49,216 nt of DNA from a virus. The notes under the pieces are model-generated. The model made no database searches and was not told where the DNA came from. It saw nothing but the letters and a program-made list of their open reading frames with translations. Location: IMG/VR virus record IMGVR_UViG_3300010379_000009, positions 1 to 49,216 of that record; one strand, 5' to 3'. Positions 39,553 through 47,595 of this stretch are shown piece after piece. A program made the position numbers and the translations under genes. Every line of letters starts with the position of its first letter. Positions within the stretch are counted from its first letter, which is position 1.

Positions 39553-40320
39553 CTACTTCATCAGCAAGATGTTGCACGTGCGGTCGATGCGGTCGACCAG
39601 GTCCTCCGCCGGCAGCCGCGCGAGCGCGGGCACGGCGGCCTGGTGCTTCACGCACCAGTCGACGATGGTCTGGCGATCCCACCCCAGCGTGTCCTTTAGG
39701 TACTGCGCCACTTCGCGATGGCGCGGCGCCTCCATCACTTCCTTGGGTATGGTGCCGTTGGTGGGCGCCGCGGGCTTCGCGACAGCAGGCTCGGGCTGCA
39801 CCTGCGTTTGCGTGGCCACCACGCGCGGTGGGTCTCCCATCACAATCTCCCCGGCGTTGGCCACCTTCACCTGCACTGGCGCGCCGTTGCCGTCGATCAG
39901 CGGCGATGGCGAGCCGAGCGGCGCCACGGTGAGCGGCGTGACTAAATGCGGGTTGGTGACGGCGACTGGCGATGCCGCCACCGGTTCAGGTGCCGCCGCG
40001 GCGCGAGGTGCGCGCGTGCGCTTCGGTCGCTCGGCCGCGGGTTGCTCGGCGATCACGACTGCCGGCGTGCTCGGCTCGGTCGCGACAGGCACGGGGTGCT
40101 GCTCGGCTCGGGTTGCCTCGAGCTGTGCCTTGAACTCCGCAGCCACGCGGTCGCCACCCATCACCGGCATTTGCGCTTGGATCGTGAACCTGTGCTCGTG
40201 TTTGCCATCCGTGGCCACGTGCACCAGCAACGCGGCGAGCTCGTCGTCTGTAGCCTCCACCGCGAAGAACCCCGTCGTCACCCCGTCAACCATTTTTGCG
40301 TCATAGCTTCTGAGTTTCAT
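39553..40320 (-). CDS. Hypothetical protein with Pro/Ala-rich linker
   Basis: Encodes 255 aa starting MKLRSYDAKMVDGVTTG. The N-terminal 70 residues form a small alpha-beta domain; residues 80-190 are rich in Pro, Ala and Val, like a linker; the C-terminal 60 residues are helical (EVAQYLKDTLGWDRQTIVDW). ATG overlaps the HIRAN gene stop as ATGA. It may act as an adaptor between replication proteins. Confidence 0.72.
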   Translation of the reverse strand: MKLRSYDAKMVDGVTTGFFAVEATDDELAALLVHVATDGKHEHRFTIQAQMPVMGGDRVAAEFKAQLEATRAEQHPVPVATEPSTPAVVIAEQPAAERPKRTRAPRAAAAPEPVAASPVAVTNPHLVTPLTVAPLGSPSPLIDGNGAPVQVKVANAGEIVMGDPPRVVATQTQVQPEPAVAKPAAPTNGTIPKEVMEAPRHREVAQYLKDTLGWDRQTIVDWCVKHQAAVPALARLPAEDLVDRIDRTCNILLMK

Positions 40321-40652
40321 GTGCTTTCCCTTTTGAGGCTCCGCAGAGCCAGCGTAATTACCGCGGTGCAGTACCGGGCGTCCACCACTCCCAACTTGCA
40401 CCGCACGTCGTAGCCGTTCGCCAACAGGCGCGACACCATGCCGGAGTGCGTGCGCGGAATGTATCCGATCATGTCCATGCCCTTGTCCACCACCTTCACC
40501 GCGCACGGATCGAACTTGTTCGTCGGCTCTGGCACCAACGCCAGCACGCGCCCGATGGGAGCCCCCGCCAGCGCCGCACGCACACCTTCCGTCGTGTGAT
40601 GTTGCATACCCGCCAACCCAACGTCCATCAGTTTGAAGAACTCGTCACTCAT
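40317..40652 (-). CDS. HIRAN-domain protein
   Basis: Encodes 111 aa, almost all a HIRAN domain: VGLAGMQHHTTEGV at the start, EPTNKFDPCAVKVVDKG and MIGYIPRTHSGMVSRLL. HIRAN recognises 3' ends of DNA in HLTF/Rad5 and stands alone or fused to nucleases in bacteria and phages. It lies between the primase and the polymerase, so a role at forks or ends is plausible. Confidence 0.82.
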   Translation of the reverse strand: MSDEFFKLMDVGLAGMQHHTTEGVRAALAGAPIGRVLALVPEPTNKFDPCAVKVVDKGMDMIGYIPRTHSGMVSRLLANGYDVRCKLGVVDARYCTAVITLALRSLKREST

Positions 40653-40945
40653 ACTTTCCTCACCAGGTCGATCGCCTCAGCCACGAGTAGATTGTGCAGA
40701 CTCTCGACGAGCAGCTCGCGATTCGTAATTCGCACCACGCCGCACCCGTATCGCTCAACCGTGAGCGCGTCTTGACGCACCCACAACCCGTCAAGTTTGT
40801 GCAGCTGCCACACTTGCAATCCCCCAAGGTGACGCAAAGCGTCAGTCACCAACATGTTACCGCGCCACAACGTCACGCCCTCCGGCAAGTCTGACTCTGG
40901 CGGATCGGGCGCGTGCAGCACGAACGGCGGCACATACGGTTTCAC
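40649..40945 (-). CDS. Hypothetical protein, possible distant W member
   Basis: Encodes 98 aa from GTG at 40945 (GTGA overlap). The start is Pro-rich (VKPYVPPFVLHAPDPPES), then DALRHLGGLQVWQLHKL and a C-terminal helix LLVESLHNLLVAEAIDLVRKV. It has the helix-strand-helix layout of family W but no clear G.T..Q signature. Function unknown. Confidence 0.65.
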   Translation of the reverse strand: MKPYVPPFVLHAPDPPESDLPEGVTLWRGNMLVTDALRHLGGLQVWQLHKLDGLWVRQDALTVERYGCGVVRITNRELLVESLHNLLVAEAIDLVRKV

Positions 40946-41820
40946 AATGGCTCCGCGATGCACTCGCGCGCGCGTTGCCGCACCCACGCCGGGTCAAGCT
41001 GGTCGGGGTCTATGCGTGGTGGCAACCGCACCCACCCCACGGCGCCCAGGTTCGCGTTCAACCACCGCAGCTCCATCGCCTTGGCGCGAGACGCCAGCCA
41101 CGCGTCGCCGTCCCACACGAGCGCCACGGGGCGCGTGGTCTTCTGCAGCGCGTCTTGCTGCCCCAACGTGAGCTTGCCGAGCATGGCCACCGCGTCTGGC
41201 CAGAAGGGCACCGCGTCGAGCACGCCCTCCACCACGATCAGCGGTTCGTCAGTCGGCACCCACGCTGCCTCGTGGTTCCAGAACCGTCCGCGCGACATGC
41301 CTTGCGGGTACAAGTACTTCTTCTCGGCGCGCCCGGTCCAGTCGCGCGCCACCCACCCGAGCCAGTCCTCGCCTTGCATATTAGGGATGACGATACGTCC
41401 GGAGTAGTACCCGTCGAGCACAGCCCCCACGCCCAGCCGCTTGCACACCTCGCGCGGCATGTGGCGCTTGGCGCAGTACGCGCGGGCGGGTGCCAGCGAT
41501 TCAGCAGAGAGTGCAGGCTCACACCACAGCGGAATGAACCCGTCCGGCGGTCCGATGAACTTGTCCCCGCCAATGTCGTCAGCGACGTACGCCCCGTCCT
41601 CGTCTTGCGCAAGGTTCTTGAGCTTGCCGCCCACCGCGCAACGATGGCAAAAATACAGCCCCGTGGCCGGCGACAGCCCCAACGAGTAGTCAGAGCGCCC
41701 CGTCTTGCTCGACGTGCAGAACGGGCAAAGCGCGCGCACCTTGCCGCCCTCGCGCTTGCCGGACGACTTGAGCGCGTGTTCCACCGCCTCGTGCTGCTCG
41801 CGTAGCTCCGACAGGTTCAC
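40942..41820 (-). CDS. DNA primase (CHC2 zinc finger and TOPRIM)
   Basis: Encodes 292 aa from GTG at 41820. The N-terminal zinc site is CPFC (32-35) and CHRC (58-61). The TOPRIM domain has LIVVEGVLDAVPFW and PVALVWDGDAW, with the catalytic Glu and Asp-x-Asp. A C-terminal helicase-binding domain is not obvious. It is coupled to the DnaB-like helicase by a GTGA overlap, so the two probably act as a primosome. Confidence 0.9.
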   Translation of the reverse strand: MNLSELREQHEAVEHALKSSGKREGGKVRALCPFCTSSKTGRSDYSLGLSPATGLYFCHRCAVGGKLKNLAQDEDGAYVADDIGGDKFIGPPDGFIPLWCEPALSAESLAPARAYCAKRHMPREVCKRLGVGAVLDGYYSGRIVIPNMQGEDWLGWVARDWTGRAEKKYLYPQGMSRGRFWNHEAAWVPTDEPLIVVEGVLDAVPFWPDAVAMLGKLTLGQQDALQKTTRPVALVWDGDAWLASRAKAMELRWLNANLGAVGWVRLPPRIDPDQLDPAWVRQRARECIAEPL

Positions 41821-43136
41821 GTGAGTTCCCCGTCGGGGCGCGCCACGATGCGGCCGCACGCGAAGTCGTGCGGTAACGGCGTCAGCCCGAAACCGCACGG
41901 GCCGTGGTTGTTCGCGCCGACGTACAGTTCAATCTCGTTTTCAGACGGGCGCACCGCGCTCACCATGAGATCGATCGCGCGCACCTTGTTCATGCTGTCG
42001 GCCACGTCCTCCGCTTCGATCCTCGTCTTGCGCGCCTTGGCCTCGCGGCGCTTGGGCTGCGACGCCGACCAGCCCCACATGCCGCGCCCCTCGACGTAGA
42101 TGCGCATGTCCTCCGTAGCCTGCCCTTGCATCAGGTACTCGGTGTCGTGCTTGCGGTTCGAGCTGCCTAACTTGTCGATGTAATCCACGACGAGCAGGTC
42201 CGTCTTGCGCCCTTCCTTCTGCTCCACGTCGCGCACCCACGCCGCCACGTCGCCGAAGTTGGTCACCTTGGGCGTGAAGAACCGCACGGACACGCTGCCG
42301 ATGCGCTTGTTGATCTCCGGCAACTTGATGTGCAACTCGGCCTGCGCCGACGGGTCGCGCACGCGATCGATCGGCCACCCCAGAAAGTTGGCGATGAGCC
42401 TGGAATTCTGCTCGTATTCCGGAAGTTCCAACGTGGCGAGCGCCACGGTCAACCCCAACTCGAGTCCGGTGCGCACCTGGTTGATCAGGTACATCGACTT
42501 GCCCGTGCTCTTACCCGCGACGAACAGCCCCATCTTCCCGCGCGCGAGACCGCCGTTCAGGCCGATGTCCAGCTCGTGGATGCCCGTGCTGAGTCGGTCG
42601 GACGTGGCGTGCGCCATGATCTCGTCCAGCGCCTCGAGCCCGAACTTGGACCCGAGCGACTTGTCCACCTTGCCGAGCGCCTCGGTGGCTTGGATGCGCT
42701 CGCGGATCTCCTCAAATCCCTCGTTCTTCTGATACGCCTGGATTGCCGCGAGCGCCGTCTCGCCATGCCGAATGCGCTGTAGCAGCGGCACGAGTTCGAC
42801 GAGCACCTCGTCGTCGGGCATCACGTGCACCTTGTCCGCGTAGTCGTCGATCAAGTCGGCGAACTGCCCGATTTCCTCGTACGTCGTAGTCCCCTCGTGC
42901 ATCCAGCGGTGGAGCCGTTGCGCCACCATGATGTACGAGCTAGGGCCGCGACCGAGATCCTTGGCGTACGCTTGCACCGCGCGCACCGTGAGCACGGCCA
43001 CGGGATCGCTCAGGCGCGCCACCTCGATGGCGTGACCCACCACGCCGTACAGCGCCGGGCGGCACACCAGCATGGCCGCCACCACGCGTTGGAACTCGAC
43101 GGACAGCGGGTACGGCTCGGGCGCTTTCGTGCTCAC
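41817..43136 (-). CDS. DnaB-like replicative helicase
   Basis: Encodes 439 aa from GTG at 43136. N-terminal helical domain (about 1-150), then STGIHELDIGLNGGLARGK and Walker A VAGKSTGKS (206-214), Walker B LLVVDYIDKL, and WSASQPKRREAK with the arginine-finger region after. Belongs to the RecA-like hexameric helicases that unwind the fork and recruit primase. The A loop has Ala/Ser instead of the usual G-x-x-x-x-GKT/S start but is intact. Confidence 0.92.
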   Translation of the reverse strand: MSTKAPEPYPLSVEFQRVVAAMLVCRPALYGVVGHAIEVARLSDPVAVLTVRAVQAYAKDLGRGPSSYIMVAQRLHRWMHEGTTTYEEIGQFADLIDDYADKVHVMPDDEVLVELVPLLQRIRHGETALAAIQAYQKNEGFEEIRERIQATEALGKVDKSLGSKFGLEALDEIMAHATSDRLSTGIHELDIGLNGGLARGKMGLFVAGKSTGKSMYLINQVRTGLELGLTVALATLELPEYEQNSRLIANFLGWPIDRVRDPSAQAELHIKLPEINKRIGSVSVRFFTPKVTNFGDVAAWVRDVEQKEGRKTDLLVVDYIDKLGSSNRKHDTEYLMQGQATEDMRIYVEGRGMWGWSASQPKRREAKARKTRIEAEDVADSMNKVRAIDLMVSAVRPSENEIELYVGANNHGPCGFGLTPLPHDFACGRIVARPDGELT

Positions 43137-43855
43137 CCCCACAGGTACGCTCCCTTGGCCACGCGCCGCGCGATGATCTCCTGCAACTGCCTGGCCTCAC
43201 TCTGCGCGCGCTGCACTAGCACCTCGTACTGGTCGCCGGGAAAGGCACGGTGCACCACCTCTTGCACGGCGCGCAAGTCCTGCGGCGCGCTACGCAACAG
43301 GTCATGCTTCATGCGTGACCACACGCGCAACAGGTTGCGATGCACGTCGCCGAGCACCAGCTGGCCGCCCTCGTACAGCGCCGCTTGCGCCAAGTACTTG
43401 CCGCGACGCTCCGCCACCTGCTCATGTCTGCACACCCAACTAAATTGCGCGGGCTTGCCGCGTACCTTCGTCATTGTGGCATCGTGATCGGTCCAATTGC
43501 GCCACTCGTCGAGCATGAACGCGCACCACGCCATGGGTGGCCATCCAACATCCGCCAATGCCATGGCGCACGCCACCACGGCATCGCGGTCCTTGCCGCG
43601 TGGCGTGGGTGCGCGGCGGTGCAGACCGTACCGGTGCGCTACGGCGGCAGCGTGCGCGTGCGCCAGCGTGCGCACCTGGCTGTCGGCGTCCGCGTCCGGC
43701 GTGAACTTGGGCGGTGGCGGCACCCGCGCCACGGCCACCACGCCGTCGCCGGGGTACGCCGGGATCACCCCGGCGTGCGCGCGCACAAGATCGGTCCACG
43801 TGCCTGGCGCAGCGTGGAACTCCCCGTGCAGGTGTTGGTCTTCGTCCGGTGGCAA
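43133..43855 (-). CDS. Hypothetical replication-region protein
   Basis: Encodes 240 aa if TTG at 43855 is used. Residues 35-55 are beta-like (GVVAVARVPPPPKF), followed by Ala/His-rich helices and a charged C-terminal helical region (LRSAPQDLRAVQEVVHRAF). It sits just before the DnaB-like gene (GTGA overlap), where helicase loaders are often coded, but no AAA+ motif is seen. Function unknown; start uncertain. Confidence 0.7.
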   Translation of the reverse strand: MPPDEDQHLHGEFHAAPGTWTDLVRAHAGVIPAYPGDGVVAVARVPPPPKFTPDADADSQVRTLAHAHAAAVAHRYGLHRRAPTPRGKDRDAVVACAMALADVGWPPMAWCAFMLDEWRNWTDHDATMTKVRGKPAQFSWVCRHEQVAERRGKYLAQAALYEGGQLVLGDVHRNLLRVWSRMKHDLLRSAPQDLRAVQEVVHRAFPGDQYEVLVQRAQSEARQLQEIIARRVAKGAYLWG

Positions 43856-43889
43856 GCGCCCGCCCTAGTGCGAGGGAGTGCGCCTCGCA

Positions 43890-44111
43890 CTAAGCAGATT
43901 GCGCGGCTCGCCCAGCTGCGTACTGGACAAAATTACGCAGCTGGCCGTTTTCACGTGCCAGCCGGCGCACCTCGCCCAGCATTCGGATCAGCCCACGCGT
44001 GGCAAAGTCTCCCAGTTCCGGCGTGTCATTGCCGATCATGTCGGCAAGGCGGCGTTCAATCTGGGAAAGCTCGTGCTCGGTTATCGCGGACGCTTCATCA
44101 TGGCTTCGCAT
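43890..44111 (-). CDS. Small helical protein, first gene after a promoter
   Basis: Encodes 73 aa starting MRSHDEASAITEHELSQ. It is helical, with GLIRMLGEVRRLARENGQL in the C-terminal half. A strong ACGGAGGGG ribosome site lies just upstream of ATG. Likely a small regulator or adaptor. Confidence 0.72.
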   Translation of the reverse strand: MRSHDEASAITEHELSQIERRLADMIGNDTPELGDFATRGLIRMLGEVRRLARENGQLRNFVQYAAGRAAQSA

Positions 44112-44203
44112 AGTCCCCTCCGTAGGTTGTGCGGGGGCTGGGCTACACCGTTATTCTACCCATTATGCGCGCCGACGCAAGGCGTTACATGACGGATGGC
44201 AGG
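44112..44203 (-). promoter_or_regulatory. Intergenic promoter region before the replication operon
   Basis: These 92 bases hold a TAGAAT at 44153-44158 and TTGCGT at 44175-44180, 16 apart, on the minus strand; leader to ATG is 41 bases with a strong ribosome site. The -10 fits five of six consensus bases. This may start transcription of the helicase-primase-polymerase operon. Confidence 0.45.
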
Positions 44204-45640
44204 CTAACTGCGTTCAATTACCTCGTAACCTTCCCCCAAGTACGCACGTCGGCGTGACCGGGCGTGCGCGTGCAACCACTCGCACGGCTTGTGGTCGTAC
44301 ACGCCGCGCTTGTCCACCGTGCGCCGGCAACCGCACCCCACGTCCAGCAAGTCCACCACGGTGAACGCGTCCTTCACCACGTTGCCCGCCCGATCGAGCC
44401 TGCGCGAACCGCGGCCGGCTTGCTGCAACGCCGCGATGTGCGACTTGCCGCCGGCCGCGTTGATCACCGTGGCCAGCGTGGGAATGTTAATGCCGGCCTG
44501 GAACACCACGTTGGCCACGATCACGTCCGTGTCGCCGTGCTCGAGCCTGCGCACGGCCGCCTCGCGTTCGGGCGTGGCCTTTTCCCCCCACATGAACTCT
44601 GCGGGCGTGCCGGCGCGCGTGAGCGCTTCAGCTATCAATTTCCCGTGCTCCACGCGGGAGACGAACACCAGCGCCGGCTTTTTCGCCTTGCGCGCTTCAG
44701 CCATCACCACGCGGTTGCGCGACCCGAGCGCCACGAGCGCGTCGTACGCGTCGGCGTAACCCGACCAGTCCAGCCCATTCACTTCCGCGCGCGGCATCTG
44801 CACCTTGACCAGCTCCACGCGCGCCTTGGCGATCACGCCCAGGTCCACCAACGTCTTCTGCTCGATGCGGTAGATGCCCGGGCCGATGGCCGCCACCGCG
44901 AGCAAGCTCTTGCGATCGCCGCGGTCGAACGGCGTGGCGCTGTACCCGTAACGCCAGTACGCGTTAGGGCACGCCATGGCCACCTGCCAGTACGTGTCGG
45001 CAGGCAACCCGTGTACTTCATCCACGCTGAATGCCCCGAGTGACGCCAGCCACTTGATGCACCACTTGTCCTTGCGGCGCAGCGCGGCGTACACGGATTG
45101 GAACGTCGCCACCGTCACGCGCGCGGTGCGCCACACGCCTTCGCCGATGCGTCCGGCGACTTCCCCCGTGCGCGACTCGAACCGCGTGGCGATCTCTTCG
45201 AGCAATGATTTACTCGGCACGAAGATCCCCCACGTGCACGGCAACACGCACGCAAGTGCCGCCATCAATTCGGTTTTCCCAGAACCGGTTGGTGCGTGGA
45301 AAATTCCGCGGCCGCGCTCGAGCCCCACGTCCAACGCCGCGTCCTGAAAGTCGAACAGCCACCCCACGTCCGCGTGCAGGTCTGGCGCGCACGGGCGCAC
45401 GCGGCGGTCGATCACTTCGACCTTGTAGCCGTCCTCCGTCGCACCCTCGAGCACGATGGGCAAGAGCCCCGTGGGGAACGACATGTTGAGCAGGTTGAGC
45501 ATGCGCCTGCGGTTGCCGTGGTCGCCGCGACGGAAGCGCGCGTTCGGGTCGGGCATGCCGAGATAGTTGTCCAGGTAAGCGATCTCGCCGTCGGTGTACT
45601 GCGACAGCGTGACGTTAGTATTTTGAACTGTGGCCCACAC
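44204..45640 (-). CDS. Superfamily 2 helicase
   Basis: Encodes 478 aa from GTG at 45640; an AAGGAG site lies ten bases upstream. Motif I is APTGSGKTE (about 116-124), motif II SVDEVHGL, motif III GYSATPFDRG, and motif VI QQAGRGSRRLD. The C-terminal 40 residues have a Cys-rich VGCGCRRT. Similar to phage UvsW-like or type III-restriction-like helicases, which act on branched DNA or start replication. It overlaps the preceding gene by 26 bases. Confidence 0.9.
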   Translation of the reverse strand: MWATVQNTNVTLSQYTDGEIAYLDNYLGMPDPNARFRRGDHGNRRRMLNLLNMSFPTGLLPIVLEGATEDGYKVEVIDRRVRPCAPDLHADVGWLFDFQDAALDVGLERGRGIFHAPTGSGKTELMAALACVLPCTWGIFVPSKSLLEEIATRFESRTGEVAGRIGEGVWRTARVTVATFQSVYAALRRKDKWCIKWLASLGAFSVDEVHGLPADTYWQVAMACPNAYWRYGYSATPFDRGDRKSLLAVAAIGPGIYRIEQKTLVDLGVIAKARVELVKVQMPRAEVNGLDWSGYADAYDALVALGSRNRVVMAEARKAKKPALVFVSRVEHGKLIAEALTRAGTPAEFMWGEKATPEREAAVRRLEHGDTDVIVANVVFQAGINIPTLATVINAAGGKSHIAALQQAGRGSRRLDRAGNVVKDAFTVVDLLDVGCGCRRTVDKRGVYDHKPCEWLHAHARSRRRAYLGEGYEVIERS

Positions 45641-45884
45641 GGCGCAGCAACTCCTTGGCCTCGTCTCCGGTTGGCACGTATTTGAACCGTGCATCTTCGC
45701 AAAATAGCAGCGCGTCGCGCTCCTCGAGCACCAGCACCTTGAGCACCAGCACGCGCTTGCCGCCCGAGTACCGCGCCACGATGCACGCCTTGCCACCCTT
45801 GGTGGACGCTATGCGCACGAACGCCAGGTACACGCCGTGTTTGTACCGCTTGTCCATCACGCACATGGGATCGCCGCTCTTCAT
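45615..45884 (-). CDS. Small hypothetical protein
   Basis: Encodes 89 aa from ATG at 45884 (ATGA). The beta-like strands (VYLAFVRIAST, CIVARYSGG and KRVLVLKVLVLEERDAL) are followed by a helix (EAKELLRRVG). No family recognised; the position before the helicase suggests a partner. Confidence 0.68.
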   Translation of the reverse strand: MKSGDPMCVMDKRYKHGVYLAFVRIASTKGGKACIVARYSGGKRVLVLKVLVLEERDALLFCEDARFKYVPTGDEAKELLRRVGHSSKY

Positions 45885-46111
45885 GACCGCAACACCACGA
45901 GCACCGCCACAATTTGGTCCAGTGTGACGCCGTCTGATACCAAATAGCGCGAACACAGCTCCCACCCGCGCGCAGGGACGTAGCGCAGCATGCCGGTGTT
46001 CACCAAATTGAGCACAGCAAATACAGCAAACCTTTCGCTGGCGTAGCGCCAGGGTTCCGGCAACCGCCGACGCAACTCAGACCACGTCATTGGTCGCGTC
46101 GGCGTCTTCAC
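45881..46111 (-). CDS. Small winged-helix-like protein (family W)
   Basis: Encodes 76 aa from GTG at 46111. VFAVLNLVNTGMLRYVPARG is followed by YLVSDGVTLDQIVAVLVVLRS, a clear family W unit and the only one in the early region. Overlaps ATGA with the next gene and GTGA with the previous. Confidence 0.77.
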   Translation of the reverse strand: MKTPTRPMTWSELRRRLPEPWRYASERFAVFAVLNLVNTGMLRYVPARGWELCSRYLVSDGVTLDQIVAVLVVLRS

Positions 46112-46380
46112 GCCAGCCCGGCGGCCTGCGCCACGCTCGGACCCACGTGCTTCACCAGGCTCGACACGAGCACGTAGCGCCGCCGGTGACACACCACCTC
46201 GCCGTCGATCTTGCCGCGCGCCAGCCACGTGTAGACCATGTTCACGCGCACGTTCAGTCGCCGCGCCACCTCCACGGCGTGCAGGTACCCGCGCGAGTGC
46301 ATGAGCGCCAACTCGGACGGCGGCACCCGCGTAGTGCGTACAACCTGCGTGGTTACCGCCTTGCCATTCTTCTTACTCAT
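46108..46380 (-). CDS. HTH DNA-binding protein (excisionase/MerR type)
   Basis: Encodes 90 aa. Residues 33-75 (YLHAVEVARRLNVRVNMVYTW, LARGKIDGEVVCHRRRYVL) form a helix-turn-helix with a basic wing as in helix-turn-helix_17 (excisionase-like) families. The last 20 residues are hydrophobic-Ala. A transcription regulator of the early region is plausible; no integrase is found, so excision is unlikely. Confidence 0.77.
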   Translation of the reverse strand: MSKKNGKAVTTQVVRTTRVPPSELALMHSRGYLHAVEVARRLNVRVNMVYTWLARGKIDGEVVCHRRRYVLVSSLVKHVGPSVAQAAGLA

Positions 46381-47035
46381 TGGAAATCTCCTCGCCCAAC
46401 ACGTTGAGAAGCCCTAGCGCCATGTCGCGCGTGGTGCCGCCGGCCTTGCGCAACTTGCGCTTCACCGTCACCAGCTGCTTGCGCGACCCGAACTTGAGCT
46501 CGAGCACGAACGGGCGGTCGGCCACCGCGGGTTCGTCCTCCACCGCGCCGCCGTGCCCGAGCAACGGCTGCTCGGGCTGCGCCATCAGGTCCGCCACCTC
46601 GGACTCGGTGAACCCGGTCATCACGGCGAGCTCGTCCATGTCCAGACCACCGGCCAGCATCTCGGTCATGGCGCCCGCCGCGAGCGTCAGGTCGACATCG
46701 CCGCGCAGGTGATTCATAGCCAGCCGGTACGCGCGAATCTGCACCGGCGTCATGCGACGCACCACGGCCTGCACGTGCCGCAACCCCAACTCGCCCAGCG
46801 CCTTCACGCGGTGGGCGCCATCCACCACATCGAATTCAGCATCCGCGCCCAGACCGATGGGCGATACGAGGATGGGCTGCAGAAAGCCCCCCTCTTGAAT
46901 AAACGCTTTGAGCGACGCGAACCGCTCGGCACTCATCCTATTGGGGTTGTCCGCGTCCGGCACCAGGTGCAGCACGGCGAGCGACAGCGTGCACGTATTA
47001 GTGATGAGCGTGGCTTCCAAGTCTCGCTGGTTCAT
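46373..47035 (-). CDS. ParB-like protein
   Basis: Encodes 220 aa. The ParB domain is NPNRMSAERFASLKAF, GGFLQPILVSPIGL and DVVDGAHRVKALGELG, followed by a helical HTH-like region (AVMTGFTESEVADLMAQ). The C-terminus is basic. It differs from the two other ParB-like proteins by its early position next to a sigma factor. Coupled by ATGA to the sigma-factor gene. Confidence 0.86.
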   Translation of the reverse strand: MNQRDLEATLITNTCTLSLAVLHLVPDADNPNRMSAERFASLKAFIQEGGFLQPILVSPIGLGADAEFDVVDGAHRVKALGELGLRHVQAVVRRMTPVQIRAYRLAMNHLRGDVDLTLAAGAMTEMLAGGLDMDELAVMTGFTESEVADLMAQPEQPLLGHGGAVEDEPAVADRPFVLELKFGSRKQLVTVKRKLRKAGGTTRDMALGLLNVLGEEISNE

Positions 47036-47595
47036 ACGGCGATATTCTCTTTCCACAACTTGTGTAGTTCTGCGTCGTTGCGACACAACTTGCGCACGCG
47101 GCCTGCGAGTTTCTGCACGGCGCGCGAGTTCGTCCCGTGGTACGCGGCGATCGCGGCCGGCTGGTGCTCGCCGCTGAGCACGGCCAAAGCAAACGGCAAC
47201 CCCTCGGCACCAACGAGCTCAAGCAGCCGCTCGCGCACCCGGTGCTCGAACGCCGCGCGGGCGTACGCGTCGCCGGCGTCCGCCCGGCCATCCGCCCGTA
47301 TGTCGTCGTGCAATGCGCACCGGCGCACCCCGTTGGCCATCTCTGGGCGGTGCTTGAGCCCCGAGAGCGGTAAGGCCAGCTGCGCGGATTCGCGCTTGCA
47401 CGCGCGGAGCGCGATCGTCCACACGTACGGGTAGAAATCGCACTTGCCCGAGTCGAAAGTGCGCACCGCCTTGAGCACCTCCACCCACGCGGCTTGTTCG
47501 AGGTCCTCGTGCACGCCGCGCCCGCGGTCGTACCGCTTGGCAGCGGCGCGGCACGCCTGCTCCATCTTGACCAATTGCTCGGGCGTGGGTGTCAC
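47032..47595 (-). CDS. Sigma-70-family RNA polymerase sigma factor
   Basis: Encodes 187 aa from GTG at 47595. Region 2 is visible at residues 20-90: ACRAAAKRYDRGRG, EDLEQAAWVEVLKAVRTFD and FYPYVWTIALRACKRES, with the aromatic-rich -10-binding helix. A region-4-like HTH is at about 150-180 (PAAIAAYHGTNSRAVQKLAGR). Short, ECF-like in length. It would redirect the host RNA polymerase to phage promoters. The alpha-CTD-like protein at 24345-25121 could complement it. Confidence 0.84.
   Translation of the reverse strand: MTPTPEQLVKMEQACRAAAKRYDRGRGVHEDLEQAAWVEVLKAVRTFDSGKCDFYPYVWTIALRACKRESAQLALPLSGLKHRPEMANGVRRCALHDDIRADGRADAGDAYARAAFEHRVRERLLELVGAEGLPFALAVLSGEHQPAAIAAYHGTNSRAVQKLAGRVRKLCRNDAELHKLWKENIAV

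Noticed and set aside
46108-46380. Excisionase of a temperate phage
   Set aside because: The HTH resembles excisionases, but there is no integrase or attachment site; a general regulator is more likely.
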